Shown: positions 43,965 to 52,552, counted from the first letter of the stretch. The stretch is 64,000 nucleotides of DNA from Metabacillus sp. FJAT-52054 (GCF_037201815.1 NZ_CP147407.1:1364001-1428000); one strand, 5' to 3'. Notes: generated from the letters alone by a model not told the origin. Numbers and translations are program-made.

Positions 43965-44288
43965 CTTGTTTTTTAACTCAAAAAGAGTCTGAGACAGCCA
44001 TACTTGTTTCAAATCATTCGGAAAGACAAATTCCTTTGAAAGGAGGAGCTGAAGATCTAAATGGATTCTTCTCAGCTCCATTTTTGTCTTTAACAGATGC
44101 AAATCTTCAAGTTTTAGCCGGCAAAATGAATGGAGCAGAGACTGGAGCATTTGTAGCTGATTTAAAAGTTTTATCAGATAATCTTTATAAAATGCCGTCA
44201 GCTTTTTTCTTTGAATGGCTAGAACAACTGCTTCAGCTGCAGAGAACAGGCCATCGATGATCATGCCAAGAGAGTTTTTTTCTTTCAT
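43959..44288 (-). CDS. Leu/Lys-rich hypothetical protein
   Basis: A 109-aa helical protein, Leu- and Lys-rich, with an N-terminal amphipathic stretch (GMIIDGLFSAAEAVVLAIQ). A strong site AAGGAG precedes ATG 44288 with 9-nt spacing, which supports real translation. I see no recognisable domain. The C-terminal half has unusually Leu-rich composition, so a past frameshift cannot be excluded. Confidence 0.5.
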   Translation of the reverse strand: MKEKNSLGMIIDGLFSAAEAVVLAIQRKKLTAFYKDYLIKLLNQLQMLQSLLHSFCRLKLEDLHLLKTKMELRRIHLDLQLLLSKEFVFPNDLKQVWLSQTLFELKNKF

Positions 44289-44517
44289 ATTTTCACACTC
44301 CTTAAGCTTGTTTATCTAAAATTATATGGTGAACGAATGAAAAAAGAAGAATAATCACCTGAAAAATTTGGATTGGTTCATTTTTTTAAAGGGTAAGCAG
44401 TATGTAAGGCATTAAGCTAGGACTAATATGATGATTAAGTGATACATATTATATGTGGACTGAAACTTTAATCATTTAAAAACGTATGTATTAAGACTAA
44501 TAAAGGAGTGATCCAAT

Positions 44518-45246
44518 ATGAGAACAGCGAATCCGACATTAAAATCATTTGAAAAAGGAATGGGATATGCTGGCGGGCGCCGAATGACTCTAATGGGCGC
44601 TGTCCATAAGTCATTTTTGCTCCTGTTTATTCTTGTAGTTTCTGCCGGAACAACATGGTATTTCGCAGCGCAGGGGGATAACGTAACGCCAATGATGCTG
44701 ATCGGTGCAATAGGCGGACTGATTTTTGCGCTTATCACAAGCTTTTCACCAAAAGCATCGCCGATAACGGCGCCGATCTATGCCGTGCTGGAGGGAATGT
44801 TTGTCGGTGGTATTTCAGCGTATTATTCAAGCTTGTATGAAGGGATTGTTATGCAGGCTGTATTGATTACCATGGGGATTTTTCTTGGCTTGCTACTCGT
44901 CTACCGAAGCGGATTGATAAAAGTAACCAACAATTTCCGTCTTGGAGTAGCGGCAGCGACAATGGGCGTATTTATGGTCTATTTAATTTCATTTGTGCTG
45001 GGCCTTTTTGGAGTCAGTGTTCCATTTCTTCACGAATCCAGCACCATCGGGATTGTGATTTCGCTCGTCATTATAGTGATTGCCGCCCTTAACCTTGTTC
45101 TTGATTTTGACTTCATCGAGCATGGGGCAGCGAGGGGATTGCCTAAGCATATGGAATGGTACGCAGGCTTTGCTCTCCTTGTTACGCTAGTCTGGCTTTA
45201 TCTTGAAATCCTCCGTCTGCTTTCTAAAATCAGCTCCAGAAATTAA
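44518..45246 (+). CDS. Bax inhibitor-1/YccA-like membrane protein
   Basis: A 242-aa protein with seven transmembrane helices and a charged N-terminus (RTANPTLKSFEKG) typical of the Bax1-I_2/YccA-like branch. Conserved late segments include ALNLVLDFDFIEHGAARGLPKHMEWYAGFALLVTLVWLYLEILRLL, where paired acidic residues resemble the calcium/pH-sensing diaspartate of YetJ. Ion-leak activity is inferred from the superfamily. AAAGGAG precedes the ATG by 9 nt. Confidence 0.85.
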   Translation: MRTANPTLKSFEKGMGYAGGRRMTLMGAVHKSFLLLFILVVSAGTTWYFAAQGDNVTPMMLIGAIGGLIFALITSFSPKASPITAPIYAVLEGMFVGGISAYYSSLYEGIVMQAVLITMGIFLGLLLVYRSGLIKVTNNFRLGVAAATMGVFMVYLISFVLGLFGVSVPFLHESSTIGIVISLVIIVIAALNLVLDFDFIEHGAARGLPKHMEWYAGFALLVTLVWLYLEILRLLSKISSRN

Positions 45247-45256
45247 CGATTGGAAA

Positions 45257-45283
45257 CCTCTCTTATATAAGAGGTGTTTTTTT
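45257..45283 (+). terminator. Rho-independent terminator
   Basis: CCTCTCTTA / TAAGAGG stem followed by GTTTTTTT. Confidence 0.8.
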
Positions 45284-45329
45284 GAAGAGGAATGGAATAC
45301 TAAGGGAAATGGAAAGGGGGGAAGAGTAT

Positions 45330-45488
45330 ATGGAACATAAAGAGGATGAGAAACAATATTTGAACATTGATCACGCCCAATTTGTACAGCATCCCAAAAA
45401 CAAAGATGGTGTTGCCTTGTTTTTAAAGGAATCCTATCATCTGCTGTCTTCGGAGGATTTGGAACAGGTATCAAATGAAGAAGAGTAA
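45330..45488 (+). CDS. Small acidic hypothetical protein
   Basis: A 52-aa soluble protein rich in Glu, Asp, His and Gln with no hydrophobic helix. ATG 45330 lies 7 nt after GGGGGGAAG; a longer TTG-initiated frame upstream would run through that site. A terminator overlaps the end. No family recognised. Confidence 0.55.
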   Translation: MEHKEDEKQYLNIDHAQFVQHPKNKDGVALFLKESYHLLSSEDLEQVSNEEE

Positions 45489-45522
45489 AACAGCAGCTCA
45501 TTTGGGCTGCTGTTTTACTCTT
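45486..45522. terminator. Bidirectional terminator
   Basis: AAAACAGCAGC / GCTGCTGTTTT stem with an 8-nt loop between the small acidic gene and the convergent MOSC gene. Confidence 0.85.
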
Positions 45523-46159
45523 AAGTCCGCTCTAATAATTTTTCGAATTTCTTTTTCCAGTCTTCAGCCAGAGTTTGGATTTGTAAAATTTTCCGGATTG
45601 CATCCGTATCTTTACGGTTGTGGAAGAAAGTGTGGTGGATATCCGCAACCGTCACAGAGGCTGTCCGATTTACAATCGAGATTGAATCCTGCTTTCGAAT
45701 CGTTCCAGGTTTAAGAATTCGTAAGAAATACCCTGTATATCCCGTTTCAATGATCCTCGCCAATAGCTGATCAATTCCTGTATGCCGATTAATCGTCACG
45801 CAAGGATAACGGCCTTGAGAAACCTCAGCAAGAACGGATCCAATCTGTAGTTGATCCCCTATACAGATTTCGTTTTCCCTCAATCCTGCAACGGTTAAAT
45901 TTTCTCCGAAAGCCGGCTGTATCAGAGTTTTTCCAAATTCTGTTTTCCAGTTTTGATAATGCTCGAATGGATATACACAAAGAACACGGTCACGTCCTCC
46001 ATGAAAATCATGATTCGCTACATCATCTCCTGTTATCATTCCTGTTGAAACCTCAAGCTCATTCGTCATCTGTTTATTTATTCCTGATTCAAAAAGCTTA
46101 CCCTTATGGTCAATCAGCTGTTTTGGCTTACCTTTGCTCAAATATTCAATTTTCATCAT
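45521..46159 (-). CDS. MOSC domain protein (YflK/YiiM-like)
   Basis: A 212-aa protein. The MOSC core runs from about 30 to 165 with the conserved HDFHGGRDRVLCVYPFEHY, FGENLTVAGL, IGDQLQIGSVLAEVSQGRYPCVTINR (the conserved Cys) and YFLRILKPG. A C-terminal 3-alpha domain (about 175-212) follows. YiiM-type proteins reduce N-hydroxylated compounds with molybdenum cofactor. The frame is open further upstream, but ATG 46159 or 46156 follows GGGAG and matches family length. Confidence 0.87.
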   Translation of the reverse strand: MMKIEYLSKGKPKQLIDHKGKLFESGINKQMTNELEVSTGMITGDDVANHDFHGGRDRVLCVYPFEHYQNWKTEFGKTLIQPAFGENLTVAGLRENEICIGDQLQIGSVLAEVSQGRYPCVTINRHTGIDQLLARIIETGYTGYFLRILKPGTIRKQDSISIVNRTASVTVADIHHTFFHNRKDTDAIRKILQIQTLAEDWKKKFEKLLERT

Positions 46160-46310
46160 CTTGCTCCCTTTCTTTAATGAAAAAATAGGCGATACCAAGT
46201 CTGCCGCTAACCGATTACAGAGCATATACTGGCAAGGATTCGGTTGTTTTCGAATTTGATTGACAGGTTTCAGGAATTTCTGTAATCTCAATGTGTGAAC
46301 TGAATAGGTT

Positions 46311-46460
46311 CTTCGTTAGGTGAGGCTCCTGTGTGGAGATACGCTGCTGCCCAAAAATGTCCAAAGACGCCAATGGGTCAACAGGAATCATCGACTTAAG
46401 GTGATTTTTAACGCAGCTGGACATCGTCCTATGCTGCACAGTGCTAAAGCTCTACGATGG
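46311..46460 (+). promoter_or_regulatory. M-box (ykoK) magnesium riboswitch upstream of mgtE
   Basis: All conserved M-box segments are present: CGTTAGGTGAGGCTCCTGTG, GGAGATACGCTGCTGCCC, AAATGTCCAAAGACGCC, TGGGTCAACAGGAATCATCG, GGTGATTTTTAACGCAGCTG and AGTGCTAAAGCTCTACGA. High Mg2+ should favour the terminator downstream. Confidence 0.96.
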
Positions 46461-46478
46461 GAGAATGGAATGCTTGTT

Positions 46479-46513
46479 TTCACACGCCTTCATTCTTGGT
46501 GTGTTTTTTTATT
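46479..46513 (+). terminator. M-box-controlled terminator
   Basis: CACACGCC / GGTGTG stem followed by seven T residues, directly after the M-box aptamer. Confidence 0.88.
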
Positions 46514-46555
46514 ACCTATATTAGCATGATGAAAGAAAAATAGGGAGGTGCTGGC

Positions 46556-46672
46556 ATGGAGATTCCCCGATCGGGAGGGACACAGGTGAAAGATTCAGAA
46601 AGTCATAGTATACACTCCGCGGAGGGGAACCAGCCGGCGCTTTCAGAAGCATGGATGGCCACCGCGGATTAA
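46556..46672 (+). CDS. Candidate leader ORF between the M-box terminator and mgtE
   Basis: A 38-codon frame starting ATG 46556, 7 nt after AGGGAGG, and ending TAA 15 nt before the mgtE start. The peptide is hydrophilic and has no recognisable domain. Its last codons include the left arm of a 9-bp hairpin whose right arm holds the mgtE start codon, so its translation could open the mgtE initiation region. Coding is inferred from the binding site and position only. Confidence 0.5.
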   Translation: MEIPRSGGTQVKDSESHSIHSAEGNQPALSEAWMATAD

Positions 46673-46690
46673 CGAGGAGGACCATCCATG
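46650..46690 (+). promoter_or_regulatory. Hairpin over the mgtE translation start
   Basis: CATGGATGG (46650-46658) pairs perfectly with CCATCCATG (46682-46690). The stem contains the mgtE ATG and the 23-nt loop contains the GAGGAGG binding site and the leader ORF stop. It could repress mgtE initiation unless opened by ribosomes on the leader ORF. Confidence 0.55.
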
Positions 46691-48046
46691 GTGAAAAATA
46701 TGACGTACAACGAAATTCTTCTTCGGATTATTCTCCTGCTTAGGGACGGGAAACGGAAAGATTTTCGTGAATTAATAGAAGAACTGCAGCCATATGATAT
46801 GGCGAGTATATTTAAAGAAATGCCTGAAAAACATTATGCGCGCTTTCTGTCTTTTATGAGCGTGGACGATATTACCATACTTATGCAGGAGCTTGAACGG
46901 CCTTACCAGCTTGCTTTATTTAACAAGGTGGGAAAACTGAAGGGCGTCCAGGTGATGAACAAAATGGATAACGATGACTTGGCACAGCTTTTGGAGGAAC
47001 TTGATTCGGACCTGAAGGATCAGCTTCTGTCTAGTATGGAGCAGAAAGAGTCGGAAGCCGTCCAGACTTTAATGAATTATCCTGCAGAGACTGCAGGGCG
47101 GATTATGACGAACCGTTTTGTATGGATACCGCAGCACTTTACTGTTTGGGACGCTGTGGTCAAACTCAAGGCGTTTGCAGAAATTGCGGAAACGATTAAC
47201 TATTTGTATGTCATAAATGAAGAGAAGCAGCTGGTCGGAGTTATCTCCTACAGGGATTTGATTCTGGGCGAACGTGAAGAGCTCATTGAAGACATTATGT
47301 ACACAAGGGTTATTTCCATTAAAGCAGACGCTGATCAGGAAGATGTGGCACGGTTAATTGAGCGCTACGACTTCCTTGCCTTGCCAGTGGTTGAGGAGAA
47401 TAACGTGTTAGTCGGAATTGTTACAGTCGATGACGTAATTGATATTGTGATTCAGGAAGCAAATGAAGACTATGAGAAATTTGCTGCGTCCGGTAAATCC
47501 ATCGATTTTGAAACAAAGGCGCATATAGCTGCTTACCGAAGACTTCCGTGGCTGATTTTGCTTTTATTTATCGGACTTGTATCAGGAAGCATCATTAGTT
47601 TCTTTGAAGGAACGCTTAACGAAGTAGTAGCGCTGGCATTTTTTATGCCAATGATTGCCGGCATGACCGGGAACACTGGAACCCAGTCACTGGCTGTAGT
47701 TGTCCGCGGCCTTGCTCAGAATGACCTGGATTCCAAAATGATTGTCAGTCTTATATTCAGAGAATTAAAGGTGGGGTTAATGATAGGGGTTGTCTGCGGG
47801 ATCCTTATTACCGGCATTGCCGTAGTATGGCAAGGGAATCCCCTTCTCGGCCTGGTTGTAGGCTCATCTTTGTTTTTTACACTTATAATAGGAACAATGG
47901 CTGGTACGATGATTCCGATTTTGCTTCATAAAATGAAAATTGATCCTGCCATAGCCTCCGGGCCGCTTATTACAACTTTGAATGACATTTTATCCCTGCT
48001 TATTTATTTTGGGATTGCAACCTCCTTTATACAGCACCTGCAGTAA
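46688..48046 (+). CDS. mgtE: Magnesium transporter MgtE
   Basis: A 452-aa Mg2+ channel/transporter. N-terminal helical Mg-sensing domain (about 1-130, including NKMDNDDLAQLLEELD), two CBS domains (about 135-255), a plug helix and a five-helix C-terminal pore domain with PMIAGMTGNTGTQSLAVVVRGL and the closing ASGPLITTLNDILSLLIYFGIA. It closely matches B. subtilis MgtE (YkoK), also M-box controlled. Transcription is set by the riboswitch, possibly with an added translational layer from the leader ORF hairpin. Confidence 0.97.
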   Translation: MVKNMTYNEILLRIILLLRDGKRKDFRELIEELQPYDMASIFKEMPEKHYARFLSFMSVDDITILMQELERPYQLALFNKVGKLKGVQVMNKMDNDDLAQLLEELDSDLKDQLLSSMEQKESEAVQTLMNYPAETAGRIMTNRFVWIPQHFTVWDAVVKLKAFAEIAETINYLYVINEEKQLVGVISYRDLILGEREELIEDIMYTRVISIKADADQEDVARLIERYDFLALPVVEENNVLVGIVTVDDVIDIVIQEANEDYEKFAASGKSIDFETKAHIAAYRRLPWLILLLFIGLVSGSIISFFEGTLNEVVALAFFMPMIAGMTGNTGTQSLAVVVRGLAQNDLDSKMIVSLIFRELKVGLMIGVVCGILITGIAVVWQGNPLLGLVVGSSLFFTLIIGTMAGTMIPILLHKMKIDPAIASGPLITTLNDILSLLIYFGIATSFIQHLQ

Positions 48047-48049
48047 AAG

Positions 48050-48090
48050 AAAGAGCTGATTCAGTTGAGTGCTGAATCAGCTCTTTTTAT
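48050..48090. terminator. Bidirectional terminator between mgtE and the Spo0E-like gene
   Basis: AAGAGCTGATTCAG / CTGAATCAGCTCTT stem with T-run after. It overlaps the end of the convergent Spo0E-like gene. Confidence 0.92.
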
Positions 48091-48277
48091 TAGTAGAATA
48101 TTTTATGTCATCATGAGCCCGGCTCATGCCCTGTCTTACCGGATGTGTGCTCATATTGAGCAGCTTGTCCAAGTGCTGGCTTACCTTCACCGTTTCTTCT
48201 GCAGTATATCCATGCTTACCGGCTACTTCTACCATTCTCTGACGATATTTTTCCACAACCGTTTCATATATATTCAA
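48077..48277 (-). CDS. Spo0E-family aspartyl-phosphate phosphatase
   Basis: A 66-aa protein with the Spo0E fold: a helix YRQRMVEVAGKHGYTAEETVKVSQHLDKLLN with the signature SQxLD (about residues 38-42), needed for dephosphorylating Spo0A~P in family members. This would delay sporulation. TTG 48277 follows GGGGTGAG; a longer upstream frame has no initiation site. It is convergent with mgtE. Confidence 0.85.
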   Translation of the reverse strand: MNIYETVVEKYRQRMVEVAGKHGYTAEETVKVSQHLDKLLNMSTHPVRQGMSRAHDDIKYSTNKKS

Positions 48278-48479
48278 GGCACTCACCCCACTTAAATAGT
48301 TTAGAGTTCTTCTATTCATTATATCGAAAGAGTAATAGATGTACGGGAAAATAATTAGACAAAATAGTACAAATTTTGACAAACATATCTAAAATTTGCA
48401 GAAAATACACAAAAATTATTTCTTTTTGAACTTTCTAATAGTAATATAGGAGGAGGCATATTGTTGCAGGGGGGCAATT

Positions 48480-50180
48480 ATGAAAAAGACACAGAAGAAG
48501 ATAAAAAGTGTTCGCTATATCTTGGTGACAGGCTTTGGAATTCTTATTGGTTTAAGTGTATTGCTGGCAGTATTGAATTTTGCCAGCATTTATAAAACGA
48601 AAATGGACACGGAGAGGATTGTAAATAAAGAAACAGCCGCTCTCATTCTTGATGAAAAGCTTTCATACAATCTCGCGCAGCAGGCCTCAACCATCCGCGC
48701 CTATTTTCTGTATGACAGTCCTTCCTACAAAGATGAATATGAAAAACTTAAAAAAGACGGGGCTTCCCTTCAAAAGGATCTTCTTGCTATAAACGATACT
48801 CCAGAGATCAGAAAGCTAATTAAGAAAACAGAAAGTTGGCAGAAACTGATTGATGAAGAAGTTATCACTCCTTATGAAGGCGGATTTAAAATTCAGGCCG
48901 TACAGAATTTATCAAAAGAACCTCAGACGGTATCCAACCAGCTTATGAAAGACTATCAGGCAATCGCAGAGGAACGGGAAAAGGAAATTATGGATTCCGG
49001 GATACAAATAATCCGTGGCGGGGAAATAACGGCAGCACTCATCCTTGTTTTTTCTTTGTTTATAGCAGCAGCCGGGTATTTTATTGCCTTTAGAACGTCT
49101 CGTATGATTGCAATCCCTATCTCCCAGCTTACGAAAAAGATGAATGAGATCGCTTCGGGAATATTGAAAAAGGAAAACCTCTCTTCTAATAGCAAAAATG
49201 AGCTCGGAGTTCTAATAGATTCCGCGAACTCTATGAATATGACCCTGCTGACTCTTGTTGGAGGAATAAAATCAGCGGCAGGAGAAATTGCGGATCAAAG
49301 TGAAAAGCTTCAATTTTCGTCGATCCAGGTGAAGGAAGGAAACGAGCAAATTGCATCAACTATGCAGGAGTTAACGCTTGGAGCGGAGAGTCAGGCAAGT
49401 ACGGCAGCTGATATGGCGGAAAATATGGGTCACTTCCTGGAAAAAATTAATGAAGCGGCTACTGCTGGCGAACTTGCTTCCCATTCTGCAGAAGAAGTAA
49501 TGGGTGAAACAAATGAAGGCAGCAAGTTAATGGGAAAATCCATCGATGAGATGAACCGCATACACGATATTATGAAGGGTTCTGTAACGAAAGTAGCGGG
49601 GCTTGATGAGCAATCAAAAAAAATCTCTAAACTTATGGAAGTCATCCAGTCTGTTGCAGATCAGACGAATTTACTTGCGTTGAATGCGGCTATTGAAGCT
49701 GCTCGTGCAGGTGAACATGGCAGAGGATTTGCAGTTGTTGCAGACGAGGTAAGAAAGCTCGCTGAACAAGTATCACTTTCAGTGGGGGATATCGATGTGA
49801 TCGTAAGCAGTGTCAGGGCTGAGACAGGGGCTGTGGCAGGAGACTTAAAAGCTGGTTACGAACAAGCCCTTATCGGCAAGGCTGCAATCGAAAAGACTGG
49901 ACTTACCTTTGAAGCCATCCGATCCAAGGTTGAGGAAGTATCGTCCGGAATCACTCTCATCTCGGACCGTCTTGATGACTTACTTGAAAGAGGAAAAAAC
50001 ATGGATGAAGCCATCTCTAATATCGCAAGTGTATCTCAAGAAGCCGCAGCAGGAGTAGAACAAACTGCCGCTGCAGCAGAGCAGGCAAATGGAACAATGG
50101 AAATGGTCAGAGAAAATTCCATTCATTTAACAGGACTATCAGAAAAACTGGCTCTGTCAGTAAATCAATTTAAGAGCTGA
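48480..50180 (+). CDS. Methyl-accepting chemotaxis protein with four-helix-bundle sensor
   Basis: A 566-aa chemoreceptor. One transmembrane helix (about 14-36), a 4HB_MCP-type extracytoplasmic helical bundle (about 40-185), a second helix (about 187-207), HAMP, and a signalling domain with the conserved tip [37 protein letters not shown]. The ligand cannot be predicted. ATG 48480 follows a GGGGGGC stretch. Terminator follows. Confidence 0.93.
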   Translation: MKKTQKKIKSVRYILVTGFGILIGLSVLLAVLNFASIYKTKMDTERIVNKETAALILDEKLSYNLAQQASTIRAYFLYDSPSYKDEYEKLKKDGASLQKDLLAINDTPEIRKLIKKTESWQKLIDEEVITPYEGGFKIQAVQNLSKEPQTVSNQLMKDYQAIAEEREKEIMDSGIQIIRGGEITAALILVFSLFIAAAGYFIAFRTSRMIAIPISQLTKKMNEIASGILKKENLSSNSKNELGVLIDSANSMNMTLLTLVGGIKSAAGEIADQSEKLQFSSIQVKEGNEQIASTMQELTLGAESQASTAADMAENMGHFLEKINEAATAGELASHSAEEVMGETNEGSKLMGKSIDEMNRIHDIMKGSVTKVAGLDEQSKKISKLMEVIQSVADQTNLLALNAAIEAARAGEHGRGFAVVADEVRKLAEQVSLSVGDIDVIVSSVRAETGAVAGDLKAGYEQALIGKAAIEKTGLTFEAIRSKVEEVSSGITLISDRLDDLLERGKNMDEAISNIASVSQEAAAGVEQTAAAAEQANGTMEMVRENSIHLTGLSEKLALSVNQFKS

Positions 50181-50182
50181 GA

Positions 50183-50216
50183 CAAAGAGCTGTTCCATCC
50201 AGGAACAGCTCTTTAA
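50183..50216 (+). terminator. Rho-independent terminator
   Basis: AAAGAGCTGTTCC / GGAACAGCTCTTT stem with a 5-nt loop, moderate T tail. Confidence 0.85.
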
Positions 50217-50263
50217 CTTTCTTCTTTACCTTTGCAAAGCCTGGGATTATTGCATTTTTGCTG

Positions 50264-50532
50264 CGTTCAGAACACCCTTACTAGAAGCGCCCCTCGGTCA
50301 GAAGCTCCACCAGCTTTCAGAGGCCCGCACGACGCGGGTCAGTTCTGCGTTGCGGCAGGACGCCGCGCCTTTAGCAGAACATCCTTAAAAAAGCCGCTTC
50401 CGCTTTTCTAGGTGTCCAGCTCCAGCGGCTAGTCCTTCGGCTGCTTCACTGGCCCTGTCAAAGTCAAAGAGCGACTTTGTCAGTTCCAGCTCCACCAGCT
50501 CTCCGGCCTGAGCAAGCCGCTTCCGCTTTTCG
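50264..50532. repeat. Second cluster of the GC-rich modular repeat
   Basis: It contains the same hairpin core as the 31.2-kb array (AGTTCTGCGTTGCGGCAGGA at 50341) preceded by GGCCCGCACGACGCGGGTC, and a palindromic module from GGTGTCCAGCTCCAGCGGCT to AAGCCGCTTCCGCTTTTC. It ends 2 nt before the tnrA stop codon. No gene is supported in 50217-50534. Confidence 0.85.
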
Positions 50533-50534
50533 GG

Positions 50535-50867
50535 TTACCCATTGTGTTTGTATTGAAAATGGGCGTTTAGTTGGCCTTGGAGCATTTTTTTGCGGAGCTG
50601 GGCGGGGTTTTTGGATTTTTCTTCTTTTTTCCGTATATCCTTTAATATTTCTGTCGTTTGGACGCCTTCTTCACGCAGGTCGGCTATGTTCATAAGCCTT
50701 TCTACGTCGGAAAAGGAGTATTTTCTGGTTCCTTTTGAGCTTCGCTCAGGAGAAATCAGCTGGCGTTCTTCATAATACCGTATCTGTCTTACAGATAGGC
50801 CTGTAAGCTCGCTTACTGTCCCGATTGAGATGACTTTTTTATCCTTGTAAGACCGCTCTTCTTGCAA
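50535..50867 (-). CDS. tnrA: Nitrogen regulator TnrA (MerR family)
   Basis: A 110-aa MerR-type regulator, the exact length of B. subtilis TnrA. The DNA-binding part [28 protein letters not shown] (about 12-39) and [33 protein letters not shown] are near-identical to TnrA as I recall it. The C-terminal [14 protein letters not shown] is the glutamine-synthetase-binding tail that distinguishes TnrA from GlnR. TTG 50867 follows AAGGAG. It activates nitrogen-scavenging genes and itself when nitrogen is limiting; a perfect TnrA box lies upstream. Confidence 0.95.
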   Translation of the reverse strand: MQEERSYKDKKVISIGTVSELTGLSVRQIRYYEERQLISPERSSKGTRKYSFSDVERLMNIADLREEGVQTTEILKDIRKKEEKSKNPAQLRKKMLQGQLNAHFQYKHNG

Positions 50868-50902
50868 TGGACTCACTCCTTGAGGAAACAACTCTTTCCT
50901 AT

Positions 50903-50954
50903 ACTATACTCGACAATGGAAAGAATTTCTCATAATATGTGAGATTTTATAACA
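50903..50954 (-). promoter_or_regulatory. TnrA box and promoter of tnrA
   Basis: TGTGAGATTTTATAACA (50938-50954) matches the TnrA consensus TGTNANAWWWTNTNACA at every fixed position. On the minus strand TATAGT (50908-50903) can be the -10, placing the box centre near -50, the normal site for TnrA activation. The symmetric box could also serve the divergent gene at 51064. Confidence 0.9.
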
Positions 50955-51063
50955 TACACTGCAACTGAAGAGGATTACGTGTCAGATTTCATATCAAAAA
51001 GGAGGAAAGGTACTCAAACGCACGTTAATATAAGTGTACCAGCAATTTAAAGGAGGCAGAATA

Positions 51064-51231
51064 ATGGAACCTGGCAAAGCGCTTAAGCTTGCCCATAAAC
51101 TGATTGAACTTGATTTGAAAAGGGATCAGCTGCTTGAGGAATTATTGAAAACAGCAGGAAAGGACACGTATGAATTATTGCGCTTCGTCCAGAATGGTCA
51201 AATCAAAAAGATTAGAAGACAAACACCTTAA
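51064..51231 (+). CDS. Small helical hypothetical protein divergent from tnrA
   Basis: A 55-aa soluble, amphipathic helical protein (KLAHKLIELDLKRDQLLEELL core, then YELLRFVQNGQIKKIRR). AAAGGAGG precedes ATG 51064 by 8 nt. Its position divergent from tnrA across a TnrA box recalls the TnrA-activated ykzB-ykoL genes of B. subtilis, but I cannot confirm sequence identity. Its 3' end overlaps the convergent next gene by 57 nt. Confidence 0.6.
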   Translation: MEPGKALKLAHKLIELDLKRDQLLEELLKTAGKDTYELLRFVQNGQIKKIRRQTP

Positions 51232-51447
51232 CCGGACAATTTCTTGGAACTCCGCCATCCATCCTTTCAGAAGGGACGGGTTAAATAAGATGGTTACTTC
51301 CTGAAATTTCGTCTCATGATGAACATATAATGAAAGCCCTGCGGATTCTTCAGCAGATAGCATCATAAGCTGTGTATCATCAGGTTCATTTTCGATAATA
51401 AAATAGTAATTTTTCAGCTCATCGAAAGCAATTAGCTGTGTCTGCAT
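51175..51447 (-). CDS. Hypothetical 90-aa protein
   Basis: An acidic soluble protein with predicted strand-rich middle (FYFII-like, MMLSAEESAGLSLYV). ATG 51447 follows AAAGGAAGG by 8 nt. The last 57 nt overlap the end of the convergent gene 51064-51231. No family recognised; both overlapping ends being coding is plausible but not certain. Confidence 0.5.
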   Translation of the reverse strand: MQTQLIAFDELKNYYFIIENEPDDTQLMMLSAEESAGLSLYVHHETKFQEVTILFNPSLLKGWMAEFQEIVRLRCLSSNLFDLTILDEAQ

Positions 51448-51625
51448 AGTCGATCCTTCCTTTTGAATAGGATAGGACCATTGTTGACGGCTTTCATAAA
51501 TCCCATACTTTTAAACAATCTTAATATCAGGTGATGCAATTTTTACAATGGATTAACCGTCTGCTTACAATCATTGGGTATTGTAGGAGTAAGATTAAAG
51601 AAAACGATGGAGAGGGGAAAGTGTG

Positions 51626-51808
51626 ATGAGCAACCTATTAAAATTCGCTCTTGAGGAACAAAGAAATTATTACTCCCAAAAGCTGCTTGCGATAGGCGTC
51701 TACAACAGCGATGTACTTCAGAAAATGACGATTTCAGAGCTGAAAAATGAGTACGTATACTTTTATCATAGTATTCCGGCAATCAAACGGAAGCCCGCTA
51801 CACCATAA
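51626..51808 (+). CDS. FbpA-like small basic protein (Fur-regulated basic protein family)
   Basis: A 60-aa protein. The core EEQRNYYSQKLLAIGVYNSDVLQKMTISELKNEY follows the FbpA-family pattern (Lxx-L-x-x-GVY then LTLSELEKEY). In B. subtilis FbpA is a Fur-controlled helper of the small RNA FsrA in iron sparing. No Fur box is evident upstream here, so regulation may differ. ATG 51626 follows GAGAGGGG. Confidence 0.65.
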   Translation: MSNLLKFALEEQRNYYSQKLLAIGVYNSDVLQKMTISELKNEYVYFYHSIPAIKRKPATP

Positions 51809-52035
51809 GGAATTTGCCCTGAACAGGCAGGTTCCTTTTCTTATGCAAGGATTTCTCCTTCTATTGCATTTAGCCAGTGAATATTCCTTCAATCCCCTGC
51901 AAATGCCCTATTCTAAACGAGTATAAAGTCTTAAAGAATTCTTTTGAAAAATCGTTCTTTAAATATTGCCCTCTTCATAGTAAAATAAAGATAAAATTTG
52001 AGAATTTTGAGAATATTTAAGAGGGCGATGATTCT

Positions 52036-52497
52036 ATGAGATTTTCTTACACTCAGGAAGAGACTGACCGTGCATTGGCCCTTTTCAGGGTTTTTGCTAA
52101 AGCGTTTAAAAGTATTTCGGAGCATTCGATTAGAGATAGCAAGGAGCATGGGTTTAATCCAACAGAATTTGCGGTTCTTGAATTGCTGTATACGAAAGGC
52201 CCGCAGAAGCTTCAGCAGATTGGATCGAGGCTGCTTCTTGTAAGCGGGAATGTTACGTATGTAATCGATAAACTTGAGAAAAATGAGTACATTGTCAGAC
52301 AGCAGGACCCGCGGGATAAACGTTCCATTTATGCCAAACTGACTGAAAAAGGGGAGGCATACCTCGATGAAATCTACCCGATTCATGCTTTGAGAATTAC
52401 GCGGGCTTTTTCTGGATTATCAAGTGAGGAACAGGATCAGCTGAATCAGCTGCTGAAAAAAGCGGGACTGCATAGCCAGCACCTGCTTTTCAGGTAA
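52036..52497 (+). CDS. MarR-family transcriptional regulator (YkoM/MhqR-like)
   Basis: A 153-aa winged-helix regulator. The DNA-binding part PTEFAVLELLYTKGPQKLQQIGSRLLLVSGNVTYVIDKLEKNEYIVRQQDPRDKRSIYAKLTEKG (about residues 45-110) is a textbook MarR core with the DxR wing. The N-terminal AKAFKSISEHSIRD resembles MhqR/YkoM. Position near tnrA and mgtE favours a YkoM orthologue. The target is unknown, and no adjacent quinone-resistance gene is seen. The start follows AAGAGGGCG. Confidence 0.88.
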   Translation: MRFSYTQEETDRALALFRVFAKAFKSISEHSIRDSKEHGFNPTEFAVLELLYTKGPQKLQQIGSRLLLVSGNVTYVIDKLEKNEYIVRQQDPRDKRSIYAKLTEKGEAYLDEIYPIHALRITRAFSGLSSEEQDQLNQLLKKAGLHSQHLLFR

Positions 52498-52552
52498 CCA
52501 GCCCATATAGAGAGTGGTTTATAAATACCTTCCATATGAAAAAGTGAACTGT

